Shown one piece after another: positions 63,008-64,000 of a DNA stretch of 64,000 nucleotides (position 1 is its first letter; every line of letters starts with the position of its first letter). The DNA is taken from the NCBI RefSeq assembly GCF_000003815.2, contig NC_049980.1, positions 33,294,673 to 33,358,672 on the forward strand, written 5' to 3'. Made by a program: the position numbers and the translations under genes. The notes under the pieces were generated by a model. That model was not told the origin of the DNA. It did not search any database and worked only from the letters and a program-made list of their open reading frames with translations. This DNA comes from Branchiostoma floridae (taxonomy: Eukaryota; Chordata; Leptocardii; Amphioxiformes; Branchiostomatidae).

Positions 63008-64000
63008 CTGGAGAGAGAGAGAGAAAAATAGATTCCTCAAGAAAAACAACTTAATGTACAATAGGAATAATCGCTGGTCATCATATGGTACAAGAGTAGA
63101 GATGGCAATGTGACAGAATCTACCAGAATATAAAGATCAAGATTGGAGTCTGCAATTTTTTATGTGCAAGGGGACTTTTGCTTGAAGGACAGTCAGAACT
63201 TTCTAACTTCAAGTCAGTTTAGATCAATGGGTTCCCTTGAATACTGCCTTCTAAATGGGAGACCATCCCAACATATTCCTGGCATTCTGGTCAGGATCTC
63301 TGTTGACAGAGACTCCGATTTCGATCTCTATTCTACCAGACTGCAATTCCTACCCTGACAGATATGGATTTCCACATTTTGTCCACTTAAAATCAAGTAA
63401 CCAAATCAGTGCTACAACAAGATACCAACAAAATCTAATATGTGACCATTTATTTATTTCTGTAGCACCATTTATTATTTGATGTAGCACTAGACTAATG
63501 ACAGTCATGATGTAACGTTACTGTTGAAATTTTGGGTTGTAAGGATTGTAAAGGATGCCGATTGTGAAGAAGCAAATAAGAGACTAAAATGTCAGAAAGC
63601 TGAAGTTGACAGTTACAGAGCAATGTAAAATAATGATATTATAAAAAGACCCTGATACATGCTTTCCAGGTACTGTAGAGTACAGTCAAAACTGCCTAAG
63701 AAGACCACTTGGGGACCTATAATATCTGGTCTATGTGGACAAGTGGTCACTATAGACAGGATTTTTTATGTGTAAATTGGAAAATTGTCTATGGGACCAC
63801 GAAATTGTGGACATATTGGCAAGAGAGGTGGTCTCTTGTACAGTTTTGCTGTAGCTGGTATGTCAGTATTTGTTTGTTTTTTCCTTGTCTTTGAGTCAGA
63901 TGAAAAGGGAACTAAATTATCTATGTAGCAGGGGTGTCTCCAGGATCTGTCCTTCTGTCCGGGGATGGAAGTTTGCCAATTGGGACGGAAAATAATTTTA

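Overview
This is a eukaryotic, intron-rich and repeat-rich genomic window, not a microbial one. Two protein-coding genes can be read exon by exon. They point towards each other, tail to tail. Protein similarity, short exons, and the mix of MITEs, tRNA-derived SINEs and LINE tails suggest an invertebrate deuterostome, most likely a cephalochordate (amphioxus). The species assignment is inference.

Left part (1-10.5 kb): no gene seen. It holds a 56-bp minisatellite attached to a decayed LINE 3' end, several TIR elements, old direct duplications and short tandem arrays. A compact promoter (inverted CCAAT, TATA box) at about 10.82-10.84 kb leads into gene 1.

Gene 1 (10941-36355, +) is hnRNP K. 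It is complete in 15 coding exons, with consistent splice phases and 483 codons before the stop: KH1 (GKQG), KH2 (GRAG), a long Gly/Arg-rich region, KH3 (GRGG) and the conserved C-terminal end [10 protein letters not shown]. Intron 1 (11 kb) is packed with five or six unrelated tandem arrays, most with units of about 140-180 bp, and a few unique GC-rich or TAAT-rich islands that look regulatory. The last intron contains the microRNA mir-7, the ancient bilaterian arrangement. A possible alternative terminal exon lies upstream of mir-7.

Middle (36.4-41.9 kb): 3' UTR, a 57-bp x 6 minisatellite and several foldback MITEs separate the genes.

Gene 2 (41941 to beyond 63007, -) is endophilin A (SH3GL family). 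Seven constitutive exons encode most of the BAR domain, a linker and the C-terminal SH3 domain. The N-terminal exon(s) lie outside the window. Between BAR and SH3 there is a strong candidate cassette exon (45794-46003) with phases 1/1, coding about 70 residues of Ser-Pro repeats plus a PPTPPR motif. Its introns hold SINEs, MITEs, a TTAA-flanked TIR element, and degenerate telomere-like CCCTAA arrays split by a Harbinger-like 1.3-kb element.

The most unusual theme is that several exon-intron junctions of both genes are partly duplicated in tandem: KH2 exon start, KH3 exon start twice, an endophilin acceptor x4, an endophilin donor x3, and BAR exon pieces inside the telomere-like array. This leaves decoy splice sites and broken pseudo-exons beside the real ones.
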